Assembly: GCF_003858635.1 (NCBI RefSeq)
Contig: NZ_RQJO01000009.1
Location: forward strand, 1,205,925 to 1,269,924
Length of the DNA: 64,000 bases
From: Larkinella rosea
GTDB lineage: Bacteria > Bacteroidota > Bacteroidia > Cytophagales > Spirosomataceae
Direction: 5' to 3'
Shown: positions 8,290 to 17,580 of the stretch, in pieces
Layout of the letters: the number at the start of each line of letters is the position of its first letter
Position numbering within the stretch: the stretch's first letter is position 1
Position numbers and translations under genes: made by a program
The notes under the pieces: generated by a model
Seen by the model: the letters and a program-made list of their open reading frames with translations, nothing else
Told to the model about the DNA's origin: nothing
The model's database searches: none

Positions 8290-9246
8290 ATGCCCTCTCT
8301 GCTTCAACGACGTGAACTCTTAAAAGGTCTGTTGGCAACGGGCCTGATTGGCTCGGCAGCCGAAACACCAGTTGCACTGGCACCGGCGGCTGATGTCAAG
8401 CCGTTTAGCATTCATATTTTTTCCAAACTGCTTCATTTCCTGAAGCCAGCCGAACTGGCCGCCGTGGCCGCTGACCTCGGATTTGATGGCGTCGATCTGA
8501 CCGTGCGACCCGACGGCCACGTTGAACCGGCCACTGTCCGAACCGACTTGCCGAAAGTCGTTGAGGTTCTGAAAAAGCGGAATTTACAGGTATCGACGAT
8601 CACGACCGCCATTACCAAAGCCGATGATCAGGCCCGAACCGTTCTGGAAACCGCTGCGCAGCAGGGAATCCGGTATTACCGTACGGGCTGGCTGGCGTAT
8701 CCCAACGACGAGTCGCTCGCCGTTTCCCTCAAAAAATACAAAAATCAGCTCGGCGAATTGGCGAAGCTGAATCAGGAATTGAAAATGGTGGGAGCCTATC
8801 AAAACCATGCCGGAACCAATTTCGGCTCCGCCGTCTGGGACATGTACCGGGTGCTGCATGAGATCGATCATCCGGCTTTGGGCAGCCAATATGACATTCG
8901 CCATGCAACGGTTGAGGGCGGCACATCCTGGTCGACGGGCTTGCGGATGATTGCCCCGCACATCCGGTTTATTGCCATTAAAGACGTGATCTGGGAGAAA
9001 GTCGACGGAAAGTGGAAAGCCGAGAGTGTGCCGCTGGGGCAGGGAATGGTCGATTTCCCGGCCTATTTTGCGCTTCTGAAAAAATTAATGGTGCGGGTTC
9101 CCATTTCGCTGCACCTCGAATACCCGCTGGGGGGCGCCGATCAGGGCAAACGCGACATCACGATTCCCCGCGAAAAAATCTATCAGGCTATGCAAAGGGA
9201 TTTGGAAACCTTACGCGGAATGCTGAAAAAGGCGGAAATTGCATAA
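8290..9246 (+). CDS. Exported sugar phosphate isomerase/epimerase-like TIM-barrel protein
   Basis: 318 residues, xylose isomerase-like TIM barrel. The N-terminus LLQRRELLKGLLATGLIG has a twin-arginine plus hydrophobic pattern, as seen in many exported members. Barrel landmarks include VAADLGFDGVDLTVRPDG, HAGTNFGSAVWD, LGSQYDIRHATVEGG and SLHLEYPLGGAD, giving the His/Asp/Glu residues that bind the divalent metal in this family. Homologues act on keto-sugars or inositols; the substrate here is unknown. Divergent to the pYEATS gene with a gap of about 100 nt. Confidence 0.85.
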   Translation: MPSLLQRRELLKGLLATGLIGSAAETPVALAPAADVKPFSIHIFSKLLHFLKPAELAAVAADLGFDGVDLTVRPDGHVEPATVRTDLPKVVEVLKKRNLQVSTITTAITKADDQARTVLETAAQQGIRYYRTGWLAYPNDESLAVSLKKYKNQLGELAKLNQELKMVGAYQNHAGTNFGSAVWDMYRVLHEIDHPALGSQYDIRHATVEGGTSWSTGLRMIAPHIRFIAIKDVIWEKVDGKWKAESVPLGQGMVDFPAYFALLKKLMVRVPISLHLEYPLGGADQGKRDITIPREKIYQAMQRDLETLRGMLKKAEIA

Positions 9247-9395
9247 AAAGAATTACATCTTCTGATAACTCATTCTCACCCTGACCAGTCGCTTGCGCCG
9301 GCAAACGAAAACCGTCGTGTGTTATCGTCTGGCCCCCCACACATTTTCGCTCCGATTGGCGAAAATTGATCGACGAATGAGCATCTTTACAAACA

Positions 9396-9412
9396 TTAGA
9401 ATACCCTTAGAA
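9396..9412. promoter_or_regulatory. Two-box TTAGAA (TTCTAA) site before the response-regulator gene
   Basis: TTAGAA occurs at 9396-9401 and again at 9407-9412, exactly 11 bp apart. It is the reverse complement of the TTCTAA boxes repeated at 11 bp in the efflux-operon promoter. It lies 70-86 nt before the regulator start, a plausible autoregulation site. The gap 9247-9481 holds nothing else recognisable. Confidence 0.45.
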
Positions 9413-9481
9413 ATACCGGTTCCTGAAACCGCTTTGGTAAATTATGACGTTATTTCTGCATCGTCCTGATTTCGAAGCCGT

Positions 9482-10171
9482 ATGAAAACCATTCTGATCG
9501 TTGAAGATGACCGCCGGATTGCCCAGAACATCAGCCGGGGGTTAATGGAAGAAGGTTACCAGACCGAGGTGGCTTACGAAGGCTACAACGGCCGGGATCT
9601 GGCGCTGCGGCAACCGTTCGATCTGATCATTCTCGACATTAACCTGCCCGGTTTGAACGGTTACGAGGTCTGCCGGAACATCCGTGCCGAAAAACCGCAG
9701 GTGCCCATCATCATGCTGACGGCGCTGGGCGAAATTGAAGACAAGGTGGAAGGGTTGGAGCGCGGGGCAGACGATTATCTGGTAAAGCCGTTCGATTTCA
9801 GGGAGTTAAGCGCCCGAATTGCCACTTGTTTCCGACGCGCCGATCTGCTGGATAAAACCGTAGCCGACGAAGTGCTGCGGATTGCCAACCTCGAAGTCAA
9901 CATTTCCACCAAGCAGGTAAAACGGGCGGACATCCCGATCGACCTGACTGCGCGCGAGTTTGCGCTGCTTGAATACCTTGTGCGGAACCGCGGGCGGGTG
10001 GTTTCCAAAATGGATCTGGCGGAGAAAGTCTGGAGCCTGAATTTTGATCCCGGTACGAACGTCGTGGAAGTGTATATCAATTACTTACGAAAAAAAATCG
10101 ACCGGGATTTTGAGCCGAAACTGATTCACACCCGCGCCGGGATGGGCTATGTTTTAAAAGTAGAGTCGTAA
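9482..10171 (+). CDS. OmpR/PhoB-family response regulator (CusR/CzcR-like)
   Basis: 229 residues. Receiver domain with acidic pocket (VEDD, 7-10), phosphoacceptor Asp52 (ILDINLPG), Thr80 and Lys102 (LVKPFD). A winged-helix DNA-binding domain follows (about 128-227: IPIDLTAREFALLEYLVRN, VVEVYINYLRKKID, IHTRAGMGYVL). The partner kinase begins one base after its stop, so the pair is translationally coupled. It precedes a heavy-metal RND efflux operon that carries an array of 11-bp spaced hexamers, which suggests it controls that operon (inference). Two copies of the same box lie in its own leader. Confidence 0.95.
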   Translation: MKTILIVEDDRRIAQNISRGLMEEGYQTEVAYEGYNGRDLALRQPFDLIILDINLPGLNGYEVCRNIRAEKPQVPIIMLTALGEIEDKVEGLERGADDYLVKPFDFRELSARIATCFRRADLLDKTVADEVLRIANLEVNISTKQVKRADIPIDLTAREFALLEYLVRNRGRVVSKMDLAEKVWSLNFDPGTNVVEVYINYLRKKIDRDFEPKLIHTRAGMGYVLKVES

Positions 10172-10172
10172 G

Positions 10173-11540
10173 ATGAAGATCAGAAACCGGATTGCACTTC
10201 AGTTTTCACTCATCGTCGCCACGATTCTCCTCGTATTTTCGGTGGTCATTTATTTTACGACGGCCACGTACAGCCGCGACGATTTCTACGATCGGCTGAA
10301 AAGTAAAGCGCTGACGACCGCCCGGTTTTTGATTCAGGTGAATGAAGTCGATCGCAACCTGCTGAAAATCATCGACCGGAACACCCTTACGGCGCTGTAT
10401 GACGAAAAAGTACTGGTTTTTGATGAAAATAACCGGCTGATTTACGCCAGCGTTGACGATCATATCATTCATTATCAGCGAAGTTTGCTCAACGAAGTCC
10501 GCCAGTTGAAGGAAGTGGAAACCTGGAGCGACGACAACCAGCTGGCCGGTATTCTGTACGAAGAGGGGGGGCGGAAACTGGTCGTGCTGGCGTCGGCGAA
10601 TGACCGGGTGGGCCGGAATAAACAGAAGAATCTCGGCATTACGCTCGTTTGGGGGTTATTGGGCGGCATCAGTGTGACGATTGGTCTGGGGATTTTCTTC
10701 GCCGGTCAATCGCTGGAACCCATTGACGATATCAACTCGCAGGTTTCGACCATTACGGCGCGGAACCTGCGGCTACGGCTCGATGAGGGCGACCGGCGCG
10801 ACGAAATTGATCAGCTGGCGGTCAATTTCAATGCGGTTTTGGGACGGCTCGAACAGGCTTTTGAGCAACAGCGCAGCTTTGTTTCCCACGCTTCCCATGA
10901 ACTCCGGACACCCCTGGCGGCTCTTAAATCCGAAATTCAGCTGGGGCTGCGCCGGCAACTGAAAACCGATGAGTATGAAGCGATTTTAACCAATCTTCTA
11001 TCGGATACCGACCGGCTGATTGGCCTGACGAACAGTTTATTGTTTCTGGCCCGAACGCTCGAAAACATCAGCCAGATGCCGCTGGCTCCGGTGCAAATGG
11101 AAGAGGTGGTCTTATTTGCGCGGGATGAATTGCTGAGCGCGAAACCCGACTACCGGATTGAATTCGATTACGATAATATTCCGGATTCCGAAACTGAAAC
11201 GACGGTTTCCGGCAATGAAGAACTACTGAAACGGGTGTTGCTCAACCTGATGGACAACGCCTGTAAATATTCCGCCGACCACACCGCCCGCGTCCGCATC
11301 CGGACCGACAACCGCTCGTGTTGGGTGAGCGTCCGCGATCAGGGGATCGGGATGACGCCGGAAGATGCCGTCCTGATTTTTGACCCGTTTTACCGCACCT
11401 CCAACGCCGTTGGGTACGACGGTTTTGGCATTGGGCTTTCCATTTGCCAGCGGATTCTCGAACTCCACCAGGGCCAGATTACGGTTGAAAGCCAACTGAA
11501 CGAAGGCAGTCAGTTTACGATCCAACTGGCCCATTTGTAA
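10173..11540 (+). CDS. Sensor histidine kinase (CusS/CzcS-like)
   Basis: 455 residues. N-terminal membrane helix (about 9-31), extracytoplasmic sensor loop (about 32-152), second helix (153-177), then HAMP (178-232), dimerisation/phosphoacceptor segment SFVSHASHELRTPL with His242, and a HATPase domain with N box (NLMDNACKYS), G1 (VRDQGIGM), F box and G2 (GFGIGLSIC). This is the standard order of an OmpR-partner kinase. The signal is not visible; its position before a CzcA-type efflux operon suggests metal-ion sensing in the periplasm. Confidence 0.95.
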   Translation: MKIRNRIALQFSLIVATILLVFSVVIYFTTATYSRDDFYDRLKSKALTTARFLIQVNEVDRNLLKIIDRNTLTALYDEKVLVFDENNRLIYASVDDHIIHYQRSLLNEVRQLKEVETWSDDNQLAGILYEEGGRKLVVLASANDRVGRNKQKNLGITLVWGLLGGISVTIGLGIFFAGQSLEPIDDINSQVSTITARNLRLRLDEGDRRDEIDQLAVNFNAVLGRLEQAFEQQRSFVSHASHELRTPLAALKSEIQLGLRRQLKTDEYEAILTNLLSDTDRLIGLTNSLLFLARTLENISQMPLAPVQMEEVVLFARDELLSAKPDYRIEFDYDNIPDSETETTVSGNEELLKRVLLNLMDNACKYSADHTARVRIRTDNRSCWVSVRDQGIGMTPEDAVLIFDPFYRTSNAVGYDGFGIGLSICQRILELHQGQITVESQLNEGSQFTIQLAHL

Positions 11541-11652
11541 CAACCGATCAGGTGGCGATTGATTCGCATGGGAGAGGGAAATAAAACCGGGTTATGAAGT
11601 AATGCATTGAAATCCAATACGATATGAGCTGAATGTGATTGGGTTAGAAAAC

Positions 11653-11732
11653 TTCTAAGTTTTTTTTAACTACTATTTAACCTTTTTCTAATTCGCTTTT
11701 AACCCACTTCTAACTTCTTTTGGCCAATCTTG
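11653..11732 (+). promoter_or_regulatory. Efflux-operon promoter with six 11-bp spaced TTCTAA-like boxes
   Basis: Hexamers start at 11653 (TTCTAA), 11664 (TTTTAA), 11675 (ATTTAA), 11686 (TTCTAA), 11697 (TTTTAA) and 11708 (TTCTAA): exactly 11 bp apart each time. A -7-like element CAATCTTG ends at 11732, 24 nt after the start of the last box, the same distance as in two related promoters at 35354-35411 and 35650-35707. The boxes all face one side of the helix, as expected for head-to-tail binding of an OmpR-type regulator. No -33 element is evident. Confidence 0.65.
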
Positions 11733-11759
11733 CATTTCGAAATGTGCTAACCTTTTTTA

Positions 11760-13013
11760 ATGCGCCTGATACTTTGTTTTTGGTTGACTTGCCTGCTTTC
11801 TTTCTCTGGTCAGGCACAGGATTCGTTACGGCTCAATCGACGACAGGCCGACAGCCTTTTTCTTAAAAATAACCTATTGCTGCTGGCCGGACGGTTCCGG
11901 ATCGAAGCCGGACAGGCGCAAATCATTCAGGCCAATTTGTACGATAATCCCACGGCCTCGCTCGAAATAAGTGCTTACAATACGGAACAGCATCGGGCTT
12001 TGGACGTGGGGCGGCAGGGGCAGAAAATCATATCCGTTCAACAGCTTTTGTATACGGCCGGGAAACGCAACAAACGCGTCGCGCTGGCACAGGAAACGGC
12101 CCGGCTCAATGATTACGAATTCGCCGATTTGCTCCGGTCCCTGCGGTTTGAACTCCGAAGCCGGTTTTTTGACCTGTATTTCCAACAGGCGACGCTGGCC
12201 CGCTACGACCGCCAGATCACGACATTACAGGGAACTGTAACGGCTTTTGAACAGCAATACGACAAAAATAACGTATCGCTGCGCGAACTCCTGCGACTGA
12301 AAGCATTGCTGTTTCAACTCAACAACGACCGGCTGGAAATTCGGCTCAATCAGGCCGAAAACCAGCAGTTTTTGCGAACACTGTTGTCGGTCGATCAGCC
12401 GATTTTGCCGCAGGTCGACGAAGCGCAATTGCGGATATATCGCTTTCCGAACGAACCGGTTGATTCGCTTCGCAGCCGGGCGCTTCGGCACCGGGCCGAC
12501 GTCCTTGCCAATCAATCACTGACGCGGCAATCGGAACTGAATTACACGTTGCAAAAAGCCCTGGCAACGCCGGATTTGCGGGTTGGCGGAACCTACGACC
12601 AGGCCGGGAGCTACGTTCCCAATTACCTCGGCGTTTCGGTGAGCATGGATTTGCCGTTTTTCAACCGGAATCAGGGGGCCATCAAAGCCGCCCGCAGCCA
12701 GATCGATTACCAGAAGCAGATCCAGAATCAGAAAACCGTTCAGGTTGGAAATGAGGTCATTGCAGCTTTGCAAAAAGTGCAGGAAGTGGAGCGGACGGTG
12801 CAGTCGGTCGAGTCGCGGTTTTCGGAACAATTTGAGCTGTTGAATCAGGGGTTGTTTACCAATTTCCAGAAACGAAATATTTCCCTGCTGGAATTTATCG
12901 ACCTGATCGAAACCTACAACGAAAGCACGAAAGAACTGAACCGCCTGAAAGCTGACCGCATCGGTGCCTACGAAGAACTGAATTACGTGGTGGGAGAGGA
13001 ATTATTTAATTAA
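11760..13013 (+). CDS. TolC/CusC-family outer membrane efflux protein
   Basis: 417 residues. Signal peptide MRLILCFWLTCLLSFSGQAQ. Two long helical hairpin repeats rich in Arg, Gln and Leu (LRLNRRQADSLFLKNNLLLLAGRF at the start, later IDYQKQIQNQKTVQVGNEVIAALQKVQEVERTV) separated by beta segments containing VSVSMDLPFFNRNQGAI, a classic mark of the outer membrane efflux family. It would form the outer membrane channel of the tripartite pump encoded with the next two genes (7-nt gap to the adaptor gene). Confidence 0.92.
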   Translation: MRLILCFWLTCLLSFSGQAQDSLRLNRRQADSLFLKNNLLLLAGRFRIEAGQAQIIQANLYDNPTASLEISAYNTEQHRALDVGRQGQKIISVQQLLYTAGKRNKRVALAQETARLNDYEFADLLRSLRFELRSRFFDLYFQQATLARYDRQITTLQGTVTAFEQQYDKNNVSLRELLRLKALLFQLNNDRLEIRLNQAENQQFLRTLLSVDQPILPQVDEAQLRIYRFPNEPVDSLRSRALRHRADVLANQSLTRQSELNYTLQKALATPDLRVGGTYDQAGSYVPNYLGVSVSMDLPFFNRNQGAIKAARSQIDYQKQIQNQKTVQVGNEVIAALQKVQEVERTVQSVESRFSEQFELLNQGLFTNFQKRNISLLEFIDLIETYNESTKELNRLKADRIGAYEELNYVVGEELFN

Positions 13014-13020
13014 CGATCTA

Positions 13021-14103
13021 ATGAAACAACTCGTTTGCTGCGTGCTGCTGGGAACACTCGGGCTGGCAACGGCCTGCCATCAAAAAGCAGAAGTAGAAGA
13101 GGCTAAGGCATTTATGATGTCCGACACGATGATGCATCGCATCCGGCTCGACACGGTTTTGCACCAGCCGGTTCGTTCCGAACTGACGCTGGTCGGGAAA
13201 GTGGCCGCCGACGAAAGCAAGGTCATCAAAGTGTTCCCACTGGTGGGTGGAGTCGTGGAGGAAGTAGACGTTGAACTGGGCGACTTTGTGAAAAAAGGCC
13301 AGCAACTGGCGATTATCCGGTCGGGCGAAGTGGCTGATTTTGAGCGGCAAATGATTCAGGCCCAATCGGATTTGCTGCTGGCGCAGAAAAACCTGAGCGT
13401 GGCCGAAGATCTTTTTGAAAGCAAGCTGAACTCCCAGCGCGAAGTGGTTGCGGCCCGCAAAGACGTGGAAACCGCTCAGGCCGAACTCAGCCGCGTGAAA
13501 GAGATTTTTCAGATTTATGGTCTGGGGAAAACCCCTACGTATACGGTTCGCGCGCCGATCGACGGTTTTGTAATCGAGAAAAACGTCAACCGGGACATGC
13601 AGCTTCGGTCCGACAACGCCGACAACCTGTTCACCGTCGGCCAGATCAGCGACGTTTGGGTATTGGCGAATGTCAACGAAAGCGACATCGGCCGGGTGAA
13701 AGCCGGGATGCCCGCGAGCGTTCAGACGCTGAGTTATCCCGACCAGCGGTTCAACGGAAAGGTCGATAAGATTTTCAGTGTCCTCGACCCCGGCACCAAA
13801 GCCATGACGATCCGGATTCGGCTGCAAAACGAAGGCATGAAGCTCAAACCGGAAATGCACGCAACGGTAGCGCTGCGGTTTGATGAGGGCGATCAAATGG
13901 CCACGGTGCCGTCCAACGCCGTTATTTTCGATAATTCGAAATACTACGTCATGGTTTTTCGCAGCCGTTCTGACATCGAAACGCGCCCGGTGCAGGTTCA
14001 CAAATTTCTGGGGGACATCGCCTACATCAGCGCCGGTTTGAAACCGGGCGAACAAGTCATCTCGAAGAATCAGCTGCTGGTTTACGACGCACTTAACGAT
14101 TAA
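13021..14103 (+). CDS. RND efflux periplasmic adaptor, lipoprotein (CusB/CzcB-like)
   Basis: 360 residues. Signal peptide with lipobox LATA-C19, so it is anchored by lipid in the periplasm. The membrane-fusion order is clear: lipoyl-like half (VEEVDVELGDFVKKGQQLAII), helical hairpin (about 105-160), second lipoyl half (YTVRAPIDGFVIEKNVNRDMQL), then beta-barrel (VWVLANVNESDIGRVKAGMP) and membrane-proximal domain. It links the pump at 14180 to the TolC-type channel at 11760. No Met- or His-rich N-terminal metal-binding tail is seen, although HQK follows the lipid Cys and MMSDTMMHR (about 39-47) is Met-rich. Confidence 0.93.
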   Translation: MKQLVCCVLLGTLGLATACHQKAEVEEAKAFMMSDTMMHRIRLDTVLHQPVRSELTLVGKVAADESKVIKVFPLVGGVVEEVDVELGDFVKKGQQLAIIRSGEVADFERQMIQAQSDLLLAQKNLSVAEDLFESKLNSQREVVAARKDVETAQAELSRVKEIFQIYGLGKTPTYTVRAPIDGFVIEKNVNRDMQLRSDNADNLFTVGQISDVWVLANVNESDIGRVKAGMPASVQTLSYPDQRFNGKVDKIFSVLDPGTKAMTIRIRLQNEGMKLKPEMHATVALRFDEGDQMATVPSNAVIFDNSKYYVMVFRSRSDIETRPVQVHKFLGDIAYISAGLKPGEQVISKNQLLVYDALND

Positions 14104-14173
14104 TGAGTGAATGAGTGAATAAAGCAAATGCGCCACCGGGGGCTTTATTCACTCATTTGCTCATTCACTCATT
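14102..14173. repeat. Octamer-word hairpin between adaptor and pump genes
   Basis: The left arm (14102-14125) begins inside the adaptor's stop codon and consists of AATGAGTG words followed by AATAAAGC. The right arm (14142-14173) is its reverse complement with one additional 8-nt unit. The loop is about 16 nt. Being inside an operon, it may cut or slow transcription between adaptor and pump, or protect the upstream RNA. It belongs to a family of stop-codon-touching word hairpins seen elsewhere in the window. Confidence 0.7.
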
Positions 14174-14179
14174 GACTCC

Positions 14180-17100
14180 ATGAACAAATTCATTCGGAAT
14201 ATTGTCGGTTTTTCGCTTAAAAACCGGTTTTTCATTTTCTTCATGACCACGGCGCTGATCATTGCCGGGGTGGTCAGCTATTTGAATACCCCGCTCGAAG
14301 CGTTTCCTGACGTAACCAACACGCAGATCATCGTCGTGACGGAGTGGAATGGCCGGAGCGCCGAAGAAGTGGAGCGGTTTGTCACCGTGCCGATTGAAGT
14401 GGCCATGAATTCAGTGCAGCGGAAAACCAACGTTCGTTCGATCACGATGTTTGGGTTGTCGGTCATCAAAATCATTTTTGAAGACGATGTGGAAGACTTC
14501 TTCGCCCGGCAACAGGTGAATAACCAGCTCCGTACCGTCACGCTTCCCGAAACCGTCGAGCCGGATGTGCAGCCGCCTTACGGCCCGACGGGCGAAATTT
14601 TCCGGTTTACGCTCCAAAGCCAAACGCGCGACAGCCGCGAACTGCTGACGCTGCATAACTGGGTGATCGACCGGCAATTGCGATCCGTTCCCGGCGTGGC
14701 CGATGTGGTGGCTTTTGGCGGACAGGAAAAAATCTACGAAATCCGGGTGAATCCTACCCAATTGACCAAGTACGATTTAACCCCGCTGGAAGTTTACCAG
14801 GCTATCACGCGCAGTAACATCAACGTCGGGGGTGATGTCATTGAGCGCAACGGGCAGGCGTATGTTGTGCGGGGGGTGGGGCTGCTGACGTCAATTCCCG
14901 ACATCGAAAACATCATCATTGAAGAACTCAACGGCAACCCGGTTTTGGTGCGCAATGTTGCCGAGGTGGCCGAATCGAGTCTGCCCCGGGTGGGCCAGGT
15001 GGGTTTGAACAACAACGACGACGTAGTGGAAGGCATCGTCGTGATGCGCAAAGGCGAGAATCCGAGCGAAATCCTGAAGCGGGTCAAGGACAAAATCGAC
15101 GAGCTGAACACCCGGATTCTGCCCGCCGACACGAAAATGGTGACCTTCTACGACCGCGACAACCTCATCGCGTTCTGTACCCGCACCGTGATGCACAACC
15201 TGACCGAAGGCATTATCCTGGTGACGGTGATCGTCTTCATTTTCATGGCCGACTGGCGGACCACCATCATCGTTTCAATCATCATACCACTGGCCCTGCT
15301 GTTTGCGTTCATGTGTCTTCGATTGCGCGGGATGTCAGCCAATTTGCTGTCGATGGGCGCGGTCGATTTCGGAATTATCATCGACGGGGCGGTCGTGATG
15401 GTCGAAGGGGTTTTCGTAACGCTCGATCACCTGGCGCACAAAAAAGGCATGCCCGCGTTCAACCGCATGTCCAAACTCGGTTTGATCAAGAAAACCGGTG
15501 GCGATCTGGGGAAGGCGGTTTTCTTCTCCAAACTGATCATTATCACGGCTTTGCTGCCCATTTTTTCGTTCCAGAAAGTAGAAGGGAAAATGTTCTCCCC
15601 GCTGGCCTGGACGCTGGGTTTTGCCCTCTTGGGGGCCTTATTGTACACGCTTACGCTGGTGCCGGTTTTGTGTTCGATCCTGTTGCGGAAAAACGTTCGG
15701 GAGAAAAATAACGTCATCGTCCGGTTTTTTAATAATTCGGTTACTGCCGGGTTTGAATGGTGTTACGCGCATAAACGGCTGAGCTTTTTGCTGGCAACGG
15801 CTTTTTTAGGCGTTACTTTTTTCTCGGCCACTCTGCTCGGAACGGAATTTTTACCCCAACTGAACGAAGGCGCTTTGTGGGTAGAAGCCAAATTGCCGAT
15901 GAGTTCGTCGCTGAGCGAAACGACCAAAATGGTGCGTGTGCTGCGTAAGAAGCTGATGGAATTTCCGGAAGTAAACGGTGTGTTGTCGCAAACCGGTCGT
16001 TCCAACGACGGGACGGATCCATCCGGTTTTTATTACGTGCAGATGCAGGTCAACCTGAAACCCAAGGATGACTGGCAGCGGAAGATTTCGACCGACGAGC
16101 TGATCGAGGAAATGGACGGCAAACTCAAACAGTTTCAGGGAATTAACTACAATTATTCGCAACCGATTATCGACAACGTGGCCGAAGCCGTGGCCGGGAT
16201 GAATGCGTCCAATGCCGTCAAGATTTTCGGTGAAGACCTCAACCAGCTCAACGGTCTGGCCAACGAAGTGATTGCCGCTATCAAGGATGTGCCGGGTATC
16301 AAAGACGTCGGTATTCTGCGGAACATCGGTCAGCCCGAAATCAGCGTGTTATTTCACGACCATAAAATGGCGTTATATGGCGTTTCAACCGCTGACGCCC
16401 AGGCTGTTATCGAGATGGCGATTGGTGGAAAAACCGCTTCCATTCTCTACGAAGGTGAACGCCGGTTCGACATTCGGTTGCGGTACGCCGAGAATTACCG
16501 GAAGACGGAAGACGACATCATGCGACTCATGGTGCCGACGATGCACGGCAGTAAAATCCCGCTCAGCGAAATTGCGACCCTGCGCAAAACCACCGGCCCG
16601 GCCTTCATTTACCGCGACCTGAACAAGCGGTTTATTGGCGTCAAATTCTCGGTTCGGGAGCGTGATTTGGGCAGCACGATTGCCGAAGCCCAGCACAAAG
16701 TGGAGCAGAAACTGAAAAAACTACCCAAGGGCTATTCCATCAACTGGACCGGCGAATTTGAGAATCAGGTTCGGGCCACCCAGCGGCTCGGGCAGGTGGT
16801 TCCGCTGAGTCTGGCGGCTATTTTCGTCATTCTGTTTATTACGTTTGGCAATCCGAAAGACGCCGGCCTGGTGCTGCTGAACGTGCCATTTGCGCTTATG
16901 GGCGGAATTCTGGCGCTGCATGTGACCGGCATCAACTTCGGGATTTCGGCGGGCGTCGGGTTTATCGCCCTGTTTGGCATCTGCGTCCAGAACGGAGTGA
17001 TTCTCGTGTCGGTTTTCAACCAGAACCGGGCCGACCGGCAACCCCTCGATGAGGCCATTCGGGAGGGTGTTCGGAGTCGGATTCGTCCGGTGGTCATGAC

Positions 17101-17317
17101 CGCCCTGATGGCTGCCATTGGCTTGCTGCCCGCAGCCGTCTCGACGGGCATTGGTTCCGAAACCCAAAAACCGCTCGCAGTGGTTGTCATTGGCGGTTTG
17201 ATCACGGCCACAATCCTGACCCTGCTCATTTTCCCGATTCTGTACCGGTATTTCTACCGTAAAGCCGAATCCGAAGCGAAGCCCTGGCGTCGCCAGCCGC
17301 AGGTGCTGGAAGGTTAG
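14180..17317 (+). CDS. CzcA/CusA-family heavy-metal efflux RND pump
   Basis: 1045 residues, the usual size. Twelve membrane segments in two repeats with large periplasmic loops after the first and seventh. The transmembrane-4 signature DFGIIIDGAVVMVE places Asp396, Asp402 and Glu409 with the 6/7 spacing typical of the heavy-metal efflux (HME) branch, where these acids relay protons. Its carboxylate set resembles CzcA (divalent cations) rather than giving a clear monovalent call. It exports metal ions from periplasm or cytoplasm through the adaptor and TolC-like partner encoded just upstream. Confidence 0.93.
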   Translation: MNKFIRNIVGFSLKNRFFIFFMTTALIIAGVVSYLNTPLEAFPDVTNTQIIVVTEWNGRSAEEVERFVTVPIEVAMNSVQRKTNVRSITMFGLSVIKIIFEDDVEDFFARQQVNNQLRTVTLPETVEPDVQPPYGPTGEIFRFTLQSQTRDSRELLTLHNWVIDRQLRSVPGVADVVAFGGQEKIYEIRVNPTQLTKYDLTPLEVYQAITRSNINVGGDVIERNGQAYVVRGVGLLTSIPDIENIIIEELNGNPVLVRNVAEVAESSLPRVGQVGLNNNDDVVEGIVVMRKGENPSEILKRVKDKIDELNTRILPADTKMVTFYDRDNLIAFCTRTVMHNLTEGIILVTVIVFIFMADWRTTIIVSIIIPLALLFAFMCLRLRGMSANLLSMGAVDFGIIIDGAVVMVEGVFVTLDHLAHKKGMPAFNRMSKLGLIKKTGGDLGKAVFFSKLIIITALLPIFSFQKVEGKMFSPLAWTLGFALLGALLYTLTLVPVLCSILLRKNVREKNNVIVRFFNNSVTAGFEWCYAHKRLSFLLATAFLGVTFFSATLLGTEFLPQLNEGALWVEAKLPMSSSLSETTKMVRVLRKKLMEFPEVNGVLSQTGRSNDGTDPSGFYYVQMQVNLKPKDDWQRKISTDELIEEMDGKLKQFQGINYNYSQPIIDNVAEAVAGMNASNAVKIFGEDLNQLNGLANEVIAAIKDVPGIKDVGILRNIGQPEISVLFHDHKMALYGVSTADAQAVIEMAIGGKTASILYEGERRFDIRLRYAENYRKTEDDIMRLMVPTMHGSKIPLSEIATLRKTTGPAFIYRDLNKRFIGVKFSVRERDLGSTIAEAQHKVEQKLKKLPKGYSINWTGEFENQVRATQRLGQVVPLSLAAIFVILFITFGNPKDAGLVLLNVPFALMGGILALHVTGINFGISAGVGFIALFGICVQNGVILVSVFNQNRADRQPLDEAIREGVRSRIRPVVMTALMAAIGLLPAAVSTGIGSETQKPLAVVVIGGLITATILTLLIFPILYRYFYRKAESEAKPWRRQPQVLEG

Positions 17318-17347
17318 CGAGCCTCATTTTTCAGATTAGTCCGAAAC

Positions 17348-17410
17348 AACGCGGACGTTGCGATTTTCGATTCCTTTTTAGGGCAAAATCTCGACGTCCG
17401 CGTTCGTTTT
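17348..17410 (+). terminator. Terminator of the efflux operon
   Basis: AACGCGGACGT (17348-17358) pairs perfectly with ACGTCCGCGTT (17394-17404); inner GATTTT and AAAATC extend the stem. The tail CGTTTT follows. It is 31 nt after the pump stop. Confidence 0.75.
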
Positions 17411-17531
17411 ACCCCTCAACTTGTAAACTCCCGTAAGTACGGTTGTTGATTGAATCCCCCAAAATGGGTAAATACTGATGGCGGGTTTGCCATTTCGCGA
17501 TAAAAGACCGGTTTTATTGTTCAGTATACCT

Positions 17532-17580
17532 ATTTTTTCCGGCTTACTCGTCACCGAAAGCAGGAGTGAGTCGGAAAAAT
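17532..17580. terminator. Hairpin with A/T tails in the 17318-17789 gap
   Basis: ATTTTTTCCG(G)CTTACTC and GAGTGAG(T)CGGAAAAAT pair with one interruption, giving a stem flanked by A-run and T-run, so it could terminate from either side. The rest of this 470-nt gap shows no gene. Confidence 0.45.

Noticed and set aside
9377..9469. 30-codon plus-strand frame before the response regulator
   Set aside because: It overlaps the TTAGAA boxes and has no family or start signal.
13018..14136. Long minus-strand frame (372 codons) opposite the adaptor gene
   Set aside because: Its protein has no family pattern, while the plus-strand adaptor is clear; it is a shadow caused by codon composition.
11760..17317. 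Possible copper-specific (Cus) pump assignment
   Set aside because: The transmembrane-4 acids match CzcA spacing and no Met-rich metal relay was confirmed, so the metal is left open.
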